Of a DNA stretch of 64,000 nt, positions 50,787 through 59,331 are shown in pieces (positions within the stretch are counted from its first letter, which is position 1; each line of letters begins with the position of its first letter). Made by a program: the position numbers and the translations under genes. Source of the DNA: Lentisalinibacter sp035655155. GTDB taxonomy: Bacteria > Pseudomonadota > Gammaproteobacteria > Steroidobacterales > Woeseiaceae. The notes below the pieces were generated by a model. The model had not been told where the DNA came from, searched no databases, and saw only the letters and a list, made by a program, of their open reading frames with translations. The stretch is taken from positions 1 to 64,000 of the forward strand of contig DASRVH010000084.1 of NCBI GenBank assembly GCA_035655155.1. The letters run 5' to 3'.

Positions 50787-53558
50787 TCAAGGCTTGTCGC
50801 CGTCGTCCTCGGGGGTGGAGGACCAGACGGTGTAGCGCTTGTCCGGGTCGGAGCGGATGGGCATCTCCCAGGGCAGGAGCTTGTCACGGTCCGCCGGTTT
50901 CTCCTGGTGAGTCGTGTCTTTCTCCCCCGCGTCCGTCGCCTTTTCCGCCTTGCCTCCGGCAGAACGTGAGTTCGCTTCCCGGGTGCCGCCGGTGCCGGTG
51001 CCGGCGTCGTGGCGCGGGCCGCGTCCATTGCCGCCGTCGTCGTCGCCATTGGAGGCGGCGGCTTTCGCGGATGCGCCCGCCTGGTCCGGCTGCTCCTTCT
51101 TGTCGGCAGGGCGCCGTTCGGGAGCCGGGGATTTTTCCGCTGCCGTGGGTTGTTCGGCAGGCGCCGGCTTTGCCGGGCGATCACGGCCGCCGGAACTCTC
51201 GCCGGCGCTCTCAGCGCCGCCGGTCTCGTGGCCGCGCCGGGAGTCTGGTTTCGCCTCCTGCTGCCGCTGGCTCCCGCCGGCCGCTCTGGCGCCGGCGCTT
51301 TCGCCCGACTCCTTGCGCGGTGCGGACTCCTCGGGGGGCCCGGGCCGTGCGGAGCGGTCTTCCCCGCTGCCGCCGCCGGACTCGTCGCGGGATTGTCCGG
51401 TCTCGCCGGAGGCCGCCTGCTGCTGACCGTCCTGCTTCGGCCCGCGGCGACGACGTCCGCGTCCGCGGCTGCCGCGGCGCTTCTTCTGGCCGCCGCCTTC
51501 GCCGGCACTCTTCTGCTGTGGTTGCTGGCTCTCGCCCTGACCCTGAGCTTGAGCTTGAGCCTGGGGCTTCTTGTCGTCCGCGCTCTCCTTGCTCTCCGCG
51601 GCGGACTTCTGCTGCTTCTCGGGCTGCTGCTGGCTCTTGCCGTCCGGCTTCCGGCCCTTGCGCGCGCCGCTCTTCTTGCCGCCCCGTCCGCGCGGCTCGT
51701 CGCCATCCTTGCGGGTCTGCTGCTGCTTGCCCTTGCCGGCTTTGCCGCTCTTGCTGCTATGGCTGCTATGGCTGCCCTGGCGCGACCTGGACGGGGCCGG
51801 GCGCTTGCCGGAGTCCCGCTTCCCGCGGCTCTTCTTCCCGCCGGTGTCCTCGTCACCGGTGGCGAAGAGGTAACGCCACAGGCGCACGAGCAGTCCGGGT
51901 CCCTGTGGTCCCTGAGGCTGGTCTTCCGCCAGCCGCTGGGGCGGCGGGGCAGGGGCAGAGGGGACGATGGCCGTCACTGCCGGCTTCTCCACCGGCTTCT
52001 TCTCCGCCTGCCAGGAAGGCATTTCGTCTTCGCCGTCGATGGCTGCCAGCTCGTAGCTCACGCCGGTGTTCTCCGGCAGCAGCGTCTGGTCGTCGCGCAC
52101 GCGGCGGATGGAATAGTTGGGCGTCTCCAGATCCGGATTCGCGACCAGCAGGAGTTCGACCTCGTTGCGGTCCTCGACGTTCTGCACCCAGTCGCGCTTC
52201 TCGTTCAGCAGATAGGTGGCGACGTCGACGGGCAGCTGGGCGATGACCTTCGAGGTGCGCTCCTTGCGCGCTTCCTCGCCGACGAGGCGCAGGATGGCCA
52301 GCGCAAGCGACTCCACGCCGCGGATGTTGCCGGTACCGTTGCAGCGTGGGCAGATCTGGTGGCTCGACTCACCGAGCGAGGGCCGCAGGCGCTGACGTGA
52401 CATCTCCAGCAGCCCGAAGCGGGAAATCTTGCCGATCTGCACACGGGCGCGGTCCATGCGCACGGCCTCGCGCAGCCGGTTCTCGACCTCGCGCTGGTTT
52501 TTCTGCGGGCCCATGTCGATGAAATCGATGACCACGAGTCCGCCCAGGTCGCGCAGGCGCAGCTGGCGCGCCACTTCGTCGGCCGCCTCCAGGTTGGTAT
52601 TGAGCGCGGTGCTCTCGATGTCCTCGCCCTTGGTCGCCCGCGCCGAGTTGATGTCGACGGACACGAGTGCCTCGGTGTGATCGATCACCAGGCTGCCGCC
52701 GGAGGGCAGGATCACCGAATGGGCGAAGGCCGACTCGATCTGGCTCTCGATCTGGTAACGGGTGAACAGCGGTACCGCGTCGTCGTAGTACTTGAGCTTG
52801 CGCAGGTTATGGGGCATCACCCGCTCGACGAACTCCCGGGCCTCGTTGTAGGCCTTGGTATCGTCGACCAGGATCTCGCCGATGTCGTTCGTGAGGTAGT
52901 CGCGCATCGCCCGGATGATGGCGTTCGATTCCTGATAGATCAGGAACGGGGAGGGTCGCTCGACGACCACCTTCAGGATGGCCTCCCACACCGCGAACAG
53001 GTTGTCCAGGTCCCACTTCAGTTCCTCGGCGGAGCGGTCGATGCCCGCGGTGCGCACGATGATGCTCATGCCGTCGGGGATCTCGAGCTCTTCCAGCGAC
53101 TCGCGGATCTGCTCGCGGTCCTCGCCGACGATGCGGCGGGAGACGCCGCCCGACTTCGGCTTGTTCGGCTTCAGGACGAGGAAGCGTCCTGCCAGACTGA
53201 CGAAGGTGGTCAGCGCCGCGCCTTTGGTGCCGCGCTCCTCCTTGTCGATCTGGACCACGATGTCCTGGCCCTCGCGCAGCACGTCCTTGATGCCGGGACG
53301 GCCGTTGCCTTCCGGCTCTTTCACGTAGTATTCGGGAGAGACTTCCTTGAAGGGCAGGAAGCCGTGCCGCTCTGCGCCGTAGTCGATGAAGGCGGCTTCG
53401 AGGCTGGGCTCGATCCGGGTGATCTTGCCCTTGTAGATGTTGGCCTTTTTTCGTTCCTGTGAAGGTGTCTCGATATTAAGGTCGTAGAGCCGCTGGCCGT
53501 CGACCAGCGCCATGCGCAACTCTTCTTCCTGAGTTGCGTTCACCAGCATTCTTTTCAT
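50787..53558 (-). CDS. rne: Ribonuclease E
   Basis: A 923-residue endonuclease that starts most mRNA decay and matures rRNA and tRNA. The catalytic half has the S1 domain (about residues 36-120), DNase I-like acidic residues in LVSVDINSARATKG and VVIDFIDMGPQ, and the zinc-link CPRCNGTG near residue 404. After residue 540 an amphipathic LLVRLWRYLFA may serve as membrane anchor. The long C-terminus is a low-complexity scaffold rich in K, R, G, Q and S that normally binds degradosome partners. The end LLPWEMPIRSDPDKRYTVW is less repetitive and could be a docking site. Confidence 0.97.
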   Translation of the reverse strand: MKRMLVNATQEEELRMALVDGQRLYDLNIETPSQERKKANIYKGKITRIEPSLEAAFIDYGAERHGFLPFKEVSPEYYVKEPEGNGRPGIKDVLREGQDIVVQIDKEERGTKGAALTTFVSLAGRFLVLKPNKPKSGGVSRRIVGEDREQIRESLEELEIPDGMSIIVRTAGIDRSAEELKWDLDNLFAVWEAILKVVVERPSPFLIYQESNAIIRAMRDYLTNDIGEILVDDTKAYNEAREFVERVMPHNLRKLKYYDDAVPLFTRYQIESQIESAFAHSVILPSGGSLVIDHTEALVSVDINSARATKGEDIESTALNTNLEAADEVARQLRLRDLGGLVVIDFIDMGPQKNQREVENRLREAVRMDRARVQIGKISRFGLLEMSRQRLRPSLGESSHQICPRCNGTGNIRGVESLALAILRLVGEEARKERTSKVIAQLPVDVATYLLNEKRDWVQNVEDRNEVELLLVANPDLETPNYSIRRVRDDQTLLPENTGVSYELAAIDGEDEMPSWQAEKKPVEKPAVTAIVPSAPAPPPQRLAEDQPQGPQGPGLLVRLWRYLFATGDEDTGGKKSRGKRDSGKRPAPSRSRQGSHSSHSSKSGKAGKGKQQQTRKDGDEPRGRGGKKSGARKGRKPDGKSQQQPEKQQKSAAESKESADDKKPQAQAQAQGQGESQQPQQKSAGEGGGQKKRRGSRGRGRRRRGPKQDGQQQAASGETGQSRDESGGGSGEDRSARPGPPEESAPRKESGESAGARAAGGSQRQQEAKPDSRRGHETGGAESAGESSGGRDRPAKPAPAEQPTAAEKSPAPERRPADKKEQPDQAGASAKAAASNGDDDGGNGRGPRHDAGTGTGGTREANSRSAGGKAEKATDAGEKDTTHQEKPADRDKLLPWEMPIRSDPDKRYTVWSSTPEDDGDKP

Positions 53559-53995
53559 ATTGCCCTGCTTTGATTTCTTGTGCGGGCGACGAGTCGGTGT
53601 CTGCTGCCGGGACAGGCCGAGGGAACCGGGACGGGCAGGGGTATGCGGCGACCGGCCGGAAGCATCCGGGGTCGTCCTCGTACTTCAGATAAGACTTGCC
53701 GAGTCGATGCGCGACGATCGACAGCAGCGCGGCAATGATCATGAAAAACCCTTGAAACCCTGGCGGCTCAGATGCTCGGGTGTCGCCCGGCGTGTAGGCC
53801 GGCTCGCGACCACGCACGGCCCCCGAATTCGGGGCCTCTGAACAATGGCGTCCCTGTCTCTGTACCGGGAAATTACTCCGGGATGATGGGGGCGCCCCGC
53901 TGAATCCGTCCGATCCGGTACGATAGCGCACTACGGGACCGTGACCGGTCAGTAATATAGCAACCTCTTGCGACTTCAGCAATCGGCTTAAGTTA
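53559..53995 (-). promoter_or_regulatory. Leader and promoter region of rne
   Basis: A 437-bp gene-free stretch. On the minus strand a candidate promoter, TTGCTG (53982-53977), 17 bp, TATATT (53959-53954), would produce a leader of about 390 bases before the rne ATG, similar in size to the E. coli rne leader through which RNase E controls its own mRNA. The leader includes the 14-bp palindrome CCCCGAATTCGGGG (53821-53834), able to form a hairpin. Apart from that I see no gene. On the plus strand the same region must carry the promoter of rluC. Confidence 0.5.
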
Positions 53996-54988
53996 TTGTC
54001 CTCCTTCGATAAGTCCTCCACAGACTCCGCCGCCGGCAATGCTCCGGTGCGCCACGGCGTGAGAAAGCTCGCCGTCGTCGCCGACGACGCCGGCCAGCGC
54101 ATCGACAATTTCCTCGCCCGCGAGTGGAAGGGCCTCCCGCGGCCGCGGATCTACCGCCTGCTGCGCAAGGGGCAGGTGCGCGTAAACGGCGGCCGCGTCA
54201 AGGCCGACTACCGGCTTCGTGCGGGGGACGAACTCCGTCTGCCGCCGGTCACCATCGAGCCCGCGCAGACGGGCCGTCCCGACCAGGGCCTGGTCGAGCG
54301 GCTGCTGGCTGCCGTGGTGTACGAGGACAAGCGCCTGCTGGTCGTGAACAAACCGAGCGGGGTCGCGGTGCACGGCGGCAGCGGCATCAGTTTCGGCGTG
54401 GTCGAGGCGCTGCGCGCCGGCCGCCCGGAGCTGAAAGTGCTGGAACTGGTGCACCGGCTGGACCGGGAGACGAGCGGCTGTCTCGTGCTGGCGAAGAAGC
54501 GGAGCGCGCTGCGCGAACTGCACGCGCTGTTCCGCGAGGGTGCGGTGGAGAAGGTCTATCTGACGCTGGTCGCCGGCGACTGGCAGCTCGGCGCCCGCAC
54601 GGTGGACCTGCCGCTGGCGGTGCACCGACGCAAGGGCGGCGAGCGCCACGTCCAGGTGGATCACGACGAGGGCAAGCCGTCGCGTACCCGCTTCAGCGTG
54701 CAGGCGGCCTACGGCAGCTGCACCCTGATGAAGGCGCAGCCGGAGACCGGGCGCACCCACCAGATCCGGGTGCACGCGGCGGCCTGCGTGCATCCCGTGC
54801 TGGGCGACGAGCGTTACGGCGACGAGGCGGCCAATGCGCGCTTTGCCCGGCTGGGGCTCCGGCGCCTGTTCCTCCATGCCCAGTCCATCGGCTTCGTGGA
54901 CGGCAACGGCAACGATCGGCTGTTCACCGCGCCGCTGCCCGGGGAGCTGGACGCCGTGCTGGCAAGGCTGAAAGAGCGGCGCAGCTGA
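53996..54988 (+). CDS. rluC: 23S rRNA pseudouridine synthase RluC
   Basis: A 330-residue synthase that makes pseudouridines 955, 2504 and 2580 in 23S rRNA. It has an S4-like N-terminal domain (RIYRLLRKGQVRVNGGR) and a catalytic domain with HRLDRETSGCLVLAK holding the catalytic Asp, plus GRTHQIRVHAA. The start is uncertain: TTG 53996 is the longest, while GTG 54047 or 54059 would give about the E. coli length (319) with the conserved VRKLAVVADDAGQRID. It is divergent from rne, the usual pairing. Confidence 0.94.
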   Translation: MSSFDKSSTDSAAGNAPVRHGVRKLAVVADDAGQRIDNFLAREWKGLPRPRIYRLLRKGQVRVNGGRVKADYRLRAGDELRLPPVTIEPAQTGRPDQGLVERLLAAVVYEDKRLLVVNKPSGVAVHGGSGISFGVVEALRAGRPELKVLELVHRLDRETSGCLVLAKKRSALRELHALFREGAVEKVYLTLVAGDWQLGARTVDLPLAVHRRKGGERHVQVDHDEGKPSRTRFSVQAAYGSCTLMKAQPETGRTHQIRVHAAACVHPVLGDERYGDEAANARFARLGLRRLFLHAQSIGFVDGNGNDRLFTAPLPGELDAVLARLKERRS

Positions 54989-54995
54989 CGGGTGG

Positions 54996-55601
54996 TCAGA
55001 GCAGCGGTACGCCGAGGTCCTCGAGCGTGCGGGCGAGCCAGATCAGCGGCAGGCCCACGAGTCCTGTCGGATCCTGGCTTTCGATGCGCTCGAACAAGAC
55101 CGGCGCGCTGCCTTCGGCCTTGAAGCCGCCGGCACAGTCCCAGGAGCGGTCCCGATCCACATAGCGCTCCGCGAACGTGCGCTCGAAATGCCGGAAGCGC
55201 ACCTCGGTGACGTCCGTATGGACCCTTTCCTCGCCGCCGTCTCCGACGCCGGGACCGTGTATGACGCAGACCGAGGTGAGGAATCGCATCGGCAGGCCGC
55301 GTGCCGCCAGCAGCTGCGCGACGGCGGCGTCCCGGCTGCCGGGCTTGCCGCAGACCCTGCCTTCCAGCACCGCCACCTGGTCGGAGCCTATGACCGTGGC
55401 ACCGCTGTGCCGGGAGGCGACGGCGGCGGACTTTTCCCGTGCCAGCCGCAGCGACAGCGCGGCAGGGGCTTCGCCGTCGAGCGGGGTTTCGTCCAGACCG
55501 GGCGGCACGCATTCGAAGCGGCTCAGGATACGTGCCAGCAGTTCTCGCCGGTAGGGCGAGGAGGAAGCGAGCAGGACGGCGTTCGGAGCTGGATTTTCCA
55601 T
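54996..55601 (-). CDS. Maf-family nucleotide pyrophosphatase, YceF type
   Basis: A 201-residue Maf protein. Maf proteins hydrolyse non-canonical or modified nucleotides; the YceF branch prefers 7-methyl-GTP. LASSSPYRRELL at the start, ATVIGSDQVAV with the catalytic Asp, and CAGGFKAEG are family motifs. Context rluC-maf-yceD-rpmF matches E. coli, where yceF and yceD are adjacent. It converges with rluC, 7 bp apart, and is divergent from yceD. Confidence 0.9.
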   Translation of the reverse strand: MENPAPNAVLLASSSPYRRELLARILSRFECVPPGLDETPLDGEAPAALSLRLAREKSAAVASRHSGATVIGSDQVAVLEGRVCGKPGSRDAAVAQLLAARGLPMRFLTSVCVIHGPGVGDGGEERVHTDVTEVRFRHFERTFAERYVDRDRSWDCAGGFKAEGSAPVLFERIESQDPTGLVGLPLIWLARTLEDLGVPLL

Positions 55602-55694
55602 TCTCGATCAGTTACCTGTGTGGCCCAGCGGGGTACGTTTCCGGACGGTTTTTTCTTTGACAGCAGAGGTCAAGGCTCTTATTATCCGCCGGCT

Positions 55695-56279
55695 ATGTCC
55701 AGCCCCATGCTTCAGGCGGTGCGGCCCGACGCGCTGGCTGCCCGACGTGAGGAGGTCAGGGATACCATTCCGCTGGGCTCCACGGATCGTCTGGCGGGCC
55801 TCGTCCGCGAGGCGTGGACGCGGTGCGACGGAGAGGTGCCCGGGGACTGGGAGCGCTGGCCGCTCGAAGTCGAACTCGAGTTCGAGCGCCGTCGCGTCGA
55901 GGGCGAGCAGCCGGTGCCGGCGGTTACCGGGAAAGCCCGGGTCACGCTGCCGCTGGTCTGCGAACGATGTCTGGGGCTGATGGAACTGGCGCTGGAAGCG
56001 GATATCGCGTTCCTGCTGCCGGACGCCGACATGACCGACGAGGCCCTGCCGGGCTTCGAGGTATGGCCGGTGGAGAGCCGCGGCGTGCGGCTGCTCGACC
56101 TGGTGGAGGAGGAATTGCTGCTGGCGTTGCCGTTGGCCCTCATGCACGAGGACCGTTTGCGCTGCCGCCCGGTGACGGAGCATTACGCAGCGGACGACGC
56201 GCAAGCGGAGCCGGACACGCAGCGACCGTTCAGCGCGCTGAAGTCGCTGCTGAGAGACGACGAGGATCAGGGCGAGTGA
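55695..56279 (+). CDS. yceD: YceD family protein (DUF177)
   Basis: A 194-residue DUF177 protein. LPLVCERCLGLMELALEADI with a CxxC pair, VWPVESRGVRLLDLVEEELL and the C-terminal RPFSALKSLL are typical. It accompanies rpmF in nearly all Proteobacteria and has been connected with 23S rRNA or large-subunit assembly in plants and bacteria; the mechanism is unknown. ATG 55695 is my choice, 55707 is an alternative. It reads towards rpmF, 102 bp away, through a terminator-like hairpin. Confidence 0.9.
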   Translation: MSSPMLQAVRPDALAARREEVRDTIPLGSTDRLAGLVREAWTRCDGEVPGDWERWPLEVELEFERRRVEGEQPVPAVTGKARVTLPLVCERCLGLMELALEADIAFLLPDADMTDEALPGFEVWPVESRGVRLLDLVEEELLLALPLALMHEDRLRCRPVTEHYAADDAQAEPDTQRPFSALKSLLRDDEDQGE

Positions 56280-56327
56280 CCCCACGGCCGGGCGCTCGCA
56301 TGACTTAAAAATCGATTCGAGACCGAT

Positions 56328-56369
56328 CCCGCCTGACGCTCCAGGGCTGCCGGCGGGTCACTTTTTTTT
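56328..56369 (+). terminator. Terminator- or attenuator-like hairpin just before rpmF
   Basis: CCCGCC (56328-56333) and GGCGGG (56352-56357) can pair with an 18-base loop. Eight Ts (56362-56369) follow after 4 bases, and the rpmF ribosome-binding site GGAG begins at once. The stem is short, so strength is uncertain. Confidence 0.4.
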
Positions 56370-56381
56370 GGAGACCTGAAA

Positions 56382-56573
56382 ATGGCAGTTCAGAAAAGTC
56401 GCAAGACACCTTCCAAGCGCGGCATGCGCCGCGCCCACGACGCGCTGAATGGCGAGACGCTGTCGGTGGAGCCCACCACCGGCGAGACTCACTTGCGTCA
56501 TCACGTGAGCCCGGACGGGTTCTACCGGGGCCGCCAGGTGGTGAAGCCCAAGGTCGTGGAAGAGCAGGACTGA
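56382..56573 (+). CDS. rpmF: 50S ribosomal protein L32
   Basis: A 63-residue ribosomal protein. The start MAVQKSRKTPSKRGMRRAHD is the family signature. No zinc-binding CxxC pairs are seen, as in E. coli. Preceded by GGAG and a T-rich leader, and followed after 50 bp by plsX, the conserved yceD-rpmF-plsX-fabH order that ties ribosome and membrane-lipid synthesis. Confidence 0.97.
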   Translation: MAVQKSRKTPSKRGMRRAHDALNGETLSVEPTTGETHLRHHVSPDGFYRGRQVVKPKVVEEQD

Positions 56574-56623
56574 TCCCTGCCTGAGCCGGTGCCGGACGAC
56601 CCGGACCGGCTCTCTCCACACCC

Positions 56624-57640
56624 ATGCAGGCCGTCGATTTCACCATCGCCCTGGATGCCATGAGCGGGGACCTCGGTCCCGGCGTCGTGGTGGCGGCAGC
56701 GAGGCAGGCGCTGCGGCGCCATCCCGCCCTGGCCATCGTGCTGGTGGGCGACGAGGCGGTGCTCGAGCCTCTCGTCGCTGCTGCTCCTGACGATGCCGCC
56801 GGCCGCCTCGTGGTGCGGCACGCAGCCGAGATAGTCACGATGAACGATGCGCCGGTGGATGCACTGCGGCGCAAGAAGCAGTCCTCCATGCGCGTGGCCG
56901 TCGACCTGGTTAAGCAGGGCGAGGCGCAGGCCTGCGTCAGCGCGGGCAATACCGGCGCGCTCATGGCCATCGCGAAGTTCGTGCTGAAGACGGTGCAGGG
57001 CATCGACCGCCCGGCCATTCTCGCCGAGATGCCCGCGCGCGGCGGTTCCGTGCACATGCTGGACCTCGGCGCGAACGCCGACTGCACGGCCGAGCAGCTG
57101 TTCCAGTTCGCGATGATGGGCTCGGTCGTGACCGGCGACGTGCGCGGGCTCGAGAATCCGCGGGTGGCGCTGCTCAACATCGGCGAGGAAGAGATCAAGG
57201 GCGACCAGACCGTGAAGGCAGCGGCGGCGATGCTCGCCGCCAGCGGGCTGAACTACGTCGGATACGTCGAGGGCAACGGCATCATCTCCGGCAAGACCGA
57301 CGTCGTTGTGACCGACGGCTTCACCGGCAACGTGGCCCTGAAGACGATGGAGGGGACGGCGGGATTCATCTCCGAGATGCTGAAGGCGGCGTTCACCGAG
57401 ACCTGGCTGTCAAAGCTGCAGGCACTCGCGGCGCGAGGCGTGCTCGGTCGGCTGCGCGCCCGACTGGATCCCAGGCACTATAATGGCGCGAGTCTGGTCG
57501 GTCTCACCGGCATCGTCGTGAAGAGCCACGGCAGCGCCGACGAGCTGGCCTTCCTGCACGCCATCGAGACGGCGGTGGTGGAGGTCGAGCACGACGTGCC
57601 GTCCCAGATCGGACGTCTGCTGCAACGGGAAGCCGCATGA
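56624..57640 (+). CDS. plsX: Phosphate acyltransferase PlsX
   Basis: A 338-residue peripheral membrane enzyme that makes acyl-phosphate from acyl-ACP for phospholipid synthesis. IALDAMSGDLGPGVVV, SAGNTGALMAIAKF and VTDGFTGNVALKTMEG are family motifs. ATG 56624. It overlaps fabH by 4 bp (ATGA). The product is used by PlsY, which is not in the window. Confidence 0.97.
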   Translation: MQAVDFTIALDAMSGDLGPGVVVAAARQALRRHPALAIVLVGDEAVLEPLVAAAPDDAAGRLVVRHAAEIVTMNDAPVDALRRKKQSSMRVAVDLVKQGEAQACVSAGNTGALMAIAKFVLKTVQGIDRPAILAEMPARGGSVHMLDLGANADCTAEQLFQFAMMGSVVTGDVRGLENPRVALLNIGEEEIKGDQTVKAAAAMLAASGLNYVGYVEGNGIISGKTDVVVTDGFTGNVALKTMEGTAGFISEMLKAAFTETWLSKLQALAARGVLGRLRARLDPRHYNGASLVGLTGIVVKSHGSADELAFLHAIETAVVEVEHDVPSQIGRLLQREAA

Positions 57641-58605
57641 AATATTCGCGCATCGAGGGTACGGGCCGCTGCCTGCCCGACAGGATCCTCACCAACGCCG
57701 AGCTGGAGAAGATGGTGGATACCACGGACGAGTGGATCCGCACACGGACCGGCATCGAGCGTCGCCACATCGCCGCCGACGACCAGTACACCAGCGATCT
57801 CGCGGTGGGCGCCGCGCGCGAGGCCATGGCGGCCGCGGGCGTCGGCCCGGGCGATATCGATTTCATCGTCGTGGGCACGACCACGCCGGACCGGGTCTTC
57901 CCGAACGTGGGCTGTCTGGTGCAGGAGAAGCTCGGCATCCACGACTGCGCCGCCTTCAGCGTCGAGGCGGCGTGCACCGGTTTCATCTACGCGCTCGGCG
58001 TTGCCGACAAGTTCGTGCGCAGCGGCGCGGCCGGCTGTGCGCTGGTGATCGGCGCCGAGACGCTGTCCCGGATCACCGACTGGGACGACCGCCAGACCTG
58101 CGTGCTGTTCGGCGACGGCGCCGGCGCGGTGGTGCTGAAGCCGGCCGAGGAGCCCGGCGTCGTGTCCACCCACCTCGGCGCCGACGGTCAGTACAAGGAC
58201 CTGCTGTACTTCCCGGCGGGTCCGTCCGAGAGGCTGGACGACATGCTGCGGGGCGAGGCGGCCATCCACATGCGCGGCAACGAGGTCTTCAAGGTGGCGG
58301 TGAAGACCCTGGGCAACATCGTCGACGAGACGCTGGCAGCCAACAAGCTGTCGAAGAGCGACATCGACTGGCTCATACCGCACCAGGCGAACATCCGCAT
58401 CATCCAGGCCACGGCGAAGCGCCTCGACATGCCGATGGAACGCGTGGTGCTTACCGTCCAGGACCACGGCAACACCTCCGCCGCATCGGTGCCGATGGCC
58501 CTCGACGTGGCGATACGCGACGGGCGCATCAGCCGGGGCCAGACCCTGCTGCTGGAGGCGTTCGGCGGCGGCTTTACCTGGGGTTCGGCGCTGATCCGCT
58601 ACTGA
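57637..58605 (+). CDS. fabH: 3-oxoacyl-ACP synthase III
   Basis: A 322-residue condensing enzyme that starts fatty-acid synthesis from acetyl-CoA and malonyl-ACP. The catalytic Cys is in FSVEAACTGFIYAL, the His in WLIPHQANIRII and the Asn in GNTSAASVPMAL. Coupled to plsX. The usual next genes fabD-fabG-acpP-fabF are not here; a minus-strand DUF1232 gene follows, so the fatty-acid cluster is split. Confidence 0.97.
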   Translation: MKYSRIEGTGRCLPDRILTNAELEKMVDTTDEWIRTRTGIERRHIAADDQYTSDLAVGAAREAMAAAGVGPGDIDFIVVGTTTPDRVFPNVGCLVQEKLGIHDCAAFSVEAACTGFIYALGVADKFVRSGAAGCALVIGAETLSRITDWDDRQTCVLFGDGAGAVVLKPAEEPGVVSTHLGADGQYKDLLYFPAGPSERLDDMLRGEAAIHMRGNEVFKVAVKTLGNIVDETLAANKLSKSDIDWLIPHQANIRIIQATAKRLDMPMERVVLTVQDHGNTSAASVPMALDVAIRDGRISRGQTLLLEAFGGGFTWGSALIRY

Positions 58606-58618
58606 AGGCGCGGCCGCG

Positions 58619-59176
58619 CTACCAGAGCGGGGCGGGTATCGCTGCCGTCTCACGGTCGCGACGGGTGCGCCGGAGCATGCGCTCGTGCAGCTGCTCGCGC
58701 CGCGCGGCGATGCGCTCGCGGCGGGTGGCCGCGTCGGTGCCCACCTTGAAGCGGCGGAAATAGTTGTCCCGGAACCCGCAGAAATCCTCGTAAGCCTCGA
58801 TGACGTGCCTCAGTTCCCGCAGCACGAGCTCGATCATGATGGCATCGTCCAGATAGCCGAGTCCGGGCATGTCGTCAGGGATCAGGTCCTCCGGGTCGCC
58901 GAAGTAGATCAGCGCCGAGAGCAGCTTCAGACGCTCCGCGGTGGGCAGGTCCCACTCCTCGTCCTCGAGCATGGAACACATGGCCTGCAGGCGCGGCAGC
59001 CGCTCGCGCACGAAGTCCGGCAGCGCTCCCGGATGCAGGGACTCCATCACCTCCCGGGTGGCCGCGACGATATCCGTCTCGTCGGCATCCTTCGCCGCGG
59101 CGCGAGCGCCTTTCATGGCCTTGCGGAACTGCTTGAGGTCGCGTTCGCTGATATACAGGCTGATTTTCATGCTCAT
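58619..59176 (-). CDS. DUF1232/YkvA-family protein
   Basis: A 185-residue protein whose central part LIYFGDPEDLIPDDMPGLGY followed by LDDAIMI matches the DUF1232 pattern (YxxSPxDLIPD...GYxDD). Function unknown. The C-terminus is very basic (RRERIAARREQLHERMLRR), possibly nucleic-acid or membrane contacting. ATG 59176 (M-S-M-K) is my start, since the 27 residues upstream look unconserved; ATG 59170 is as good. Confidence 0.75.
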   Translation of the reverse strand: MSMKISLYISERDLKQFRKAMKGARAAAKDADETDIVAATREVMESLHPGALPDFVRERLPRLQAMCSMLEDEEWDLPTAERLKLLSALIYFGDPEDLIPDDMPGLGYLDDAIMIELVLRELRHVIEAYEDFCGFRDNYFRRFKVGTDAATRRERIAARREQLHERMLRRTRRDRETAAIPAPLW

Positions 59177-59331
59177 GGGCTTCGCTCGCCGTCGTAGGGC
59201 CGGGGACCGGCACGAGAGAAAGGTAGGCGACTCCGGAGAGTCGGTCAACGCCGGCACGTCGACCGGACGCGGGATATCTGGGAGAATCTCCGCCGTTGCA
59301 CCGCGCGGTGCGTTGCGCAGAGATCCACTCG

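Noticed and set aside
53560..53841. A 93-codon open frame in the rne leader
   Set aside because: No family similarity, no ribosome-binding site, and the region fits the leader of rne.
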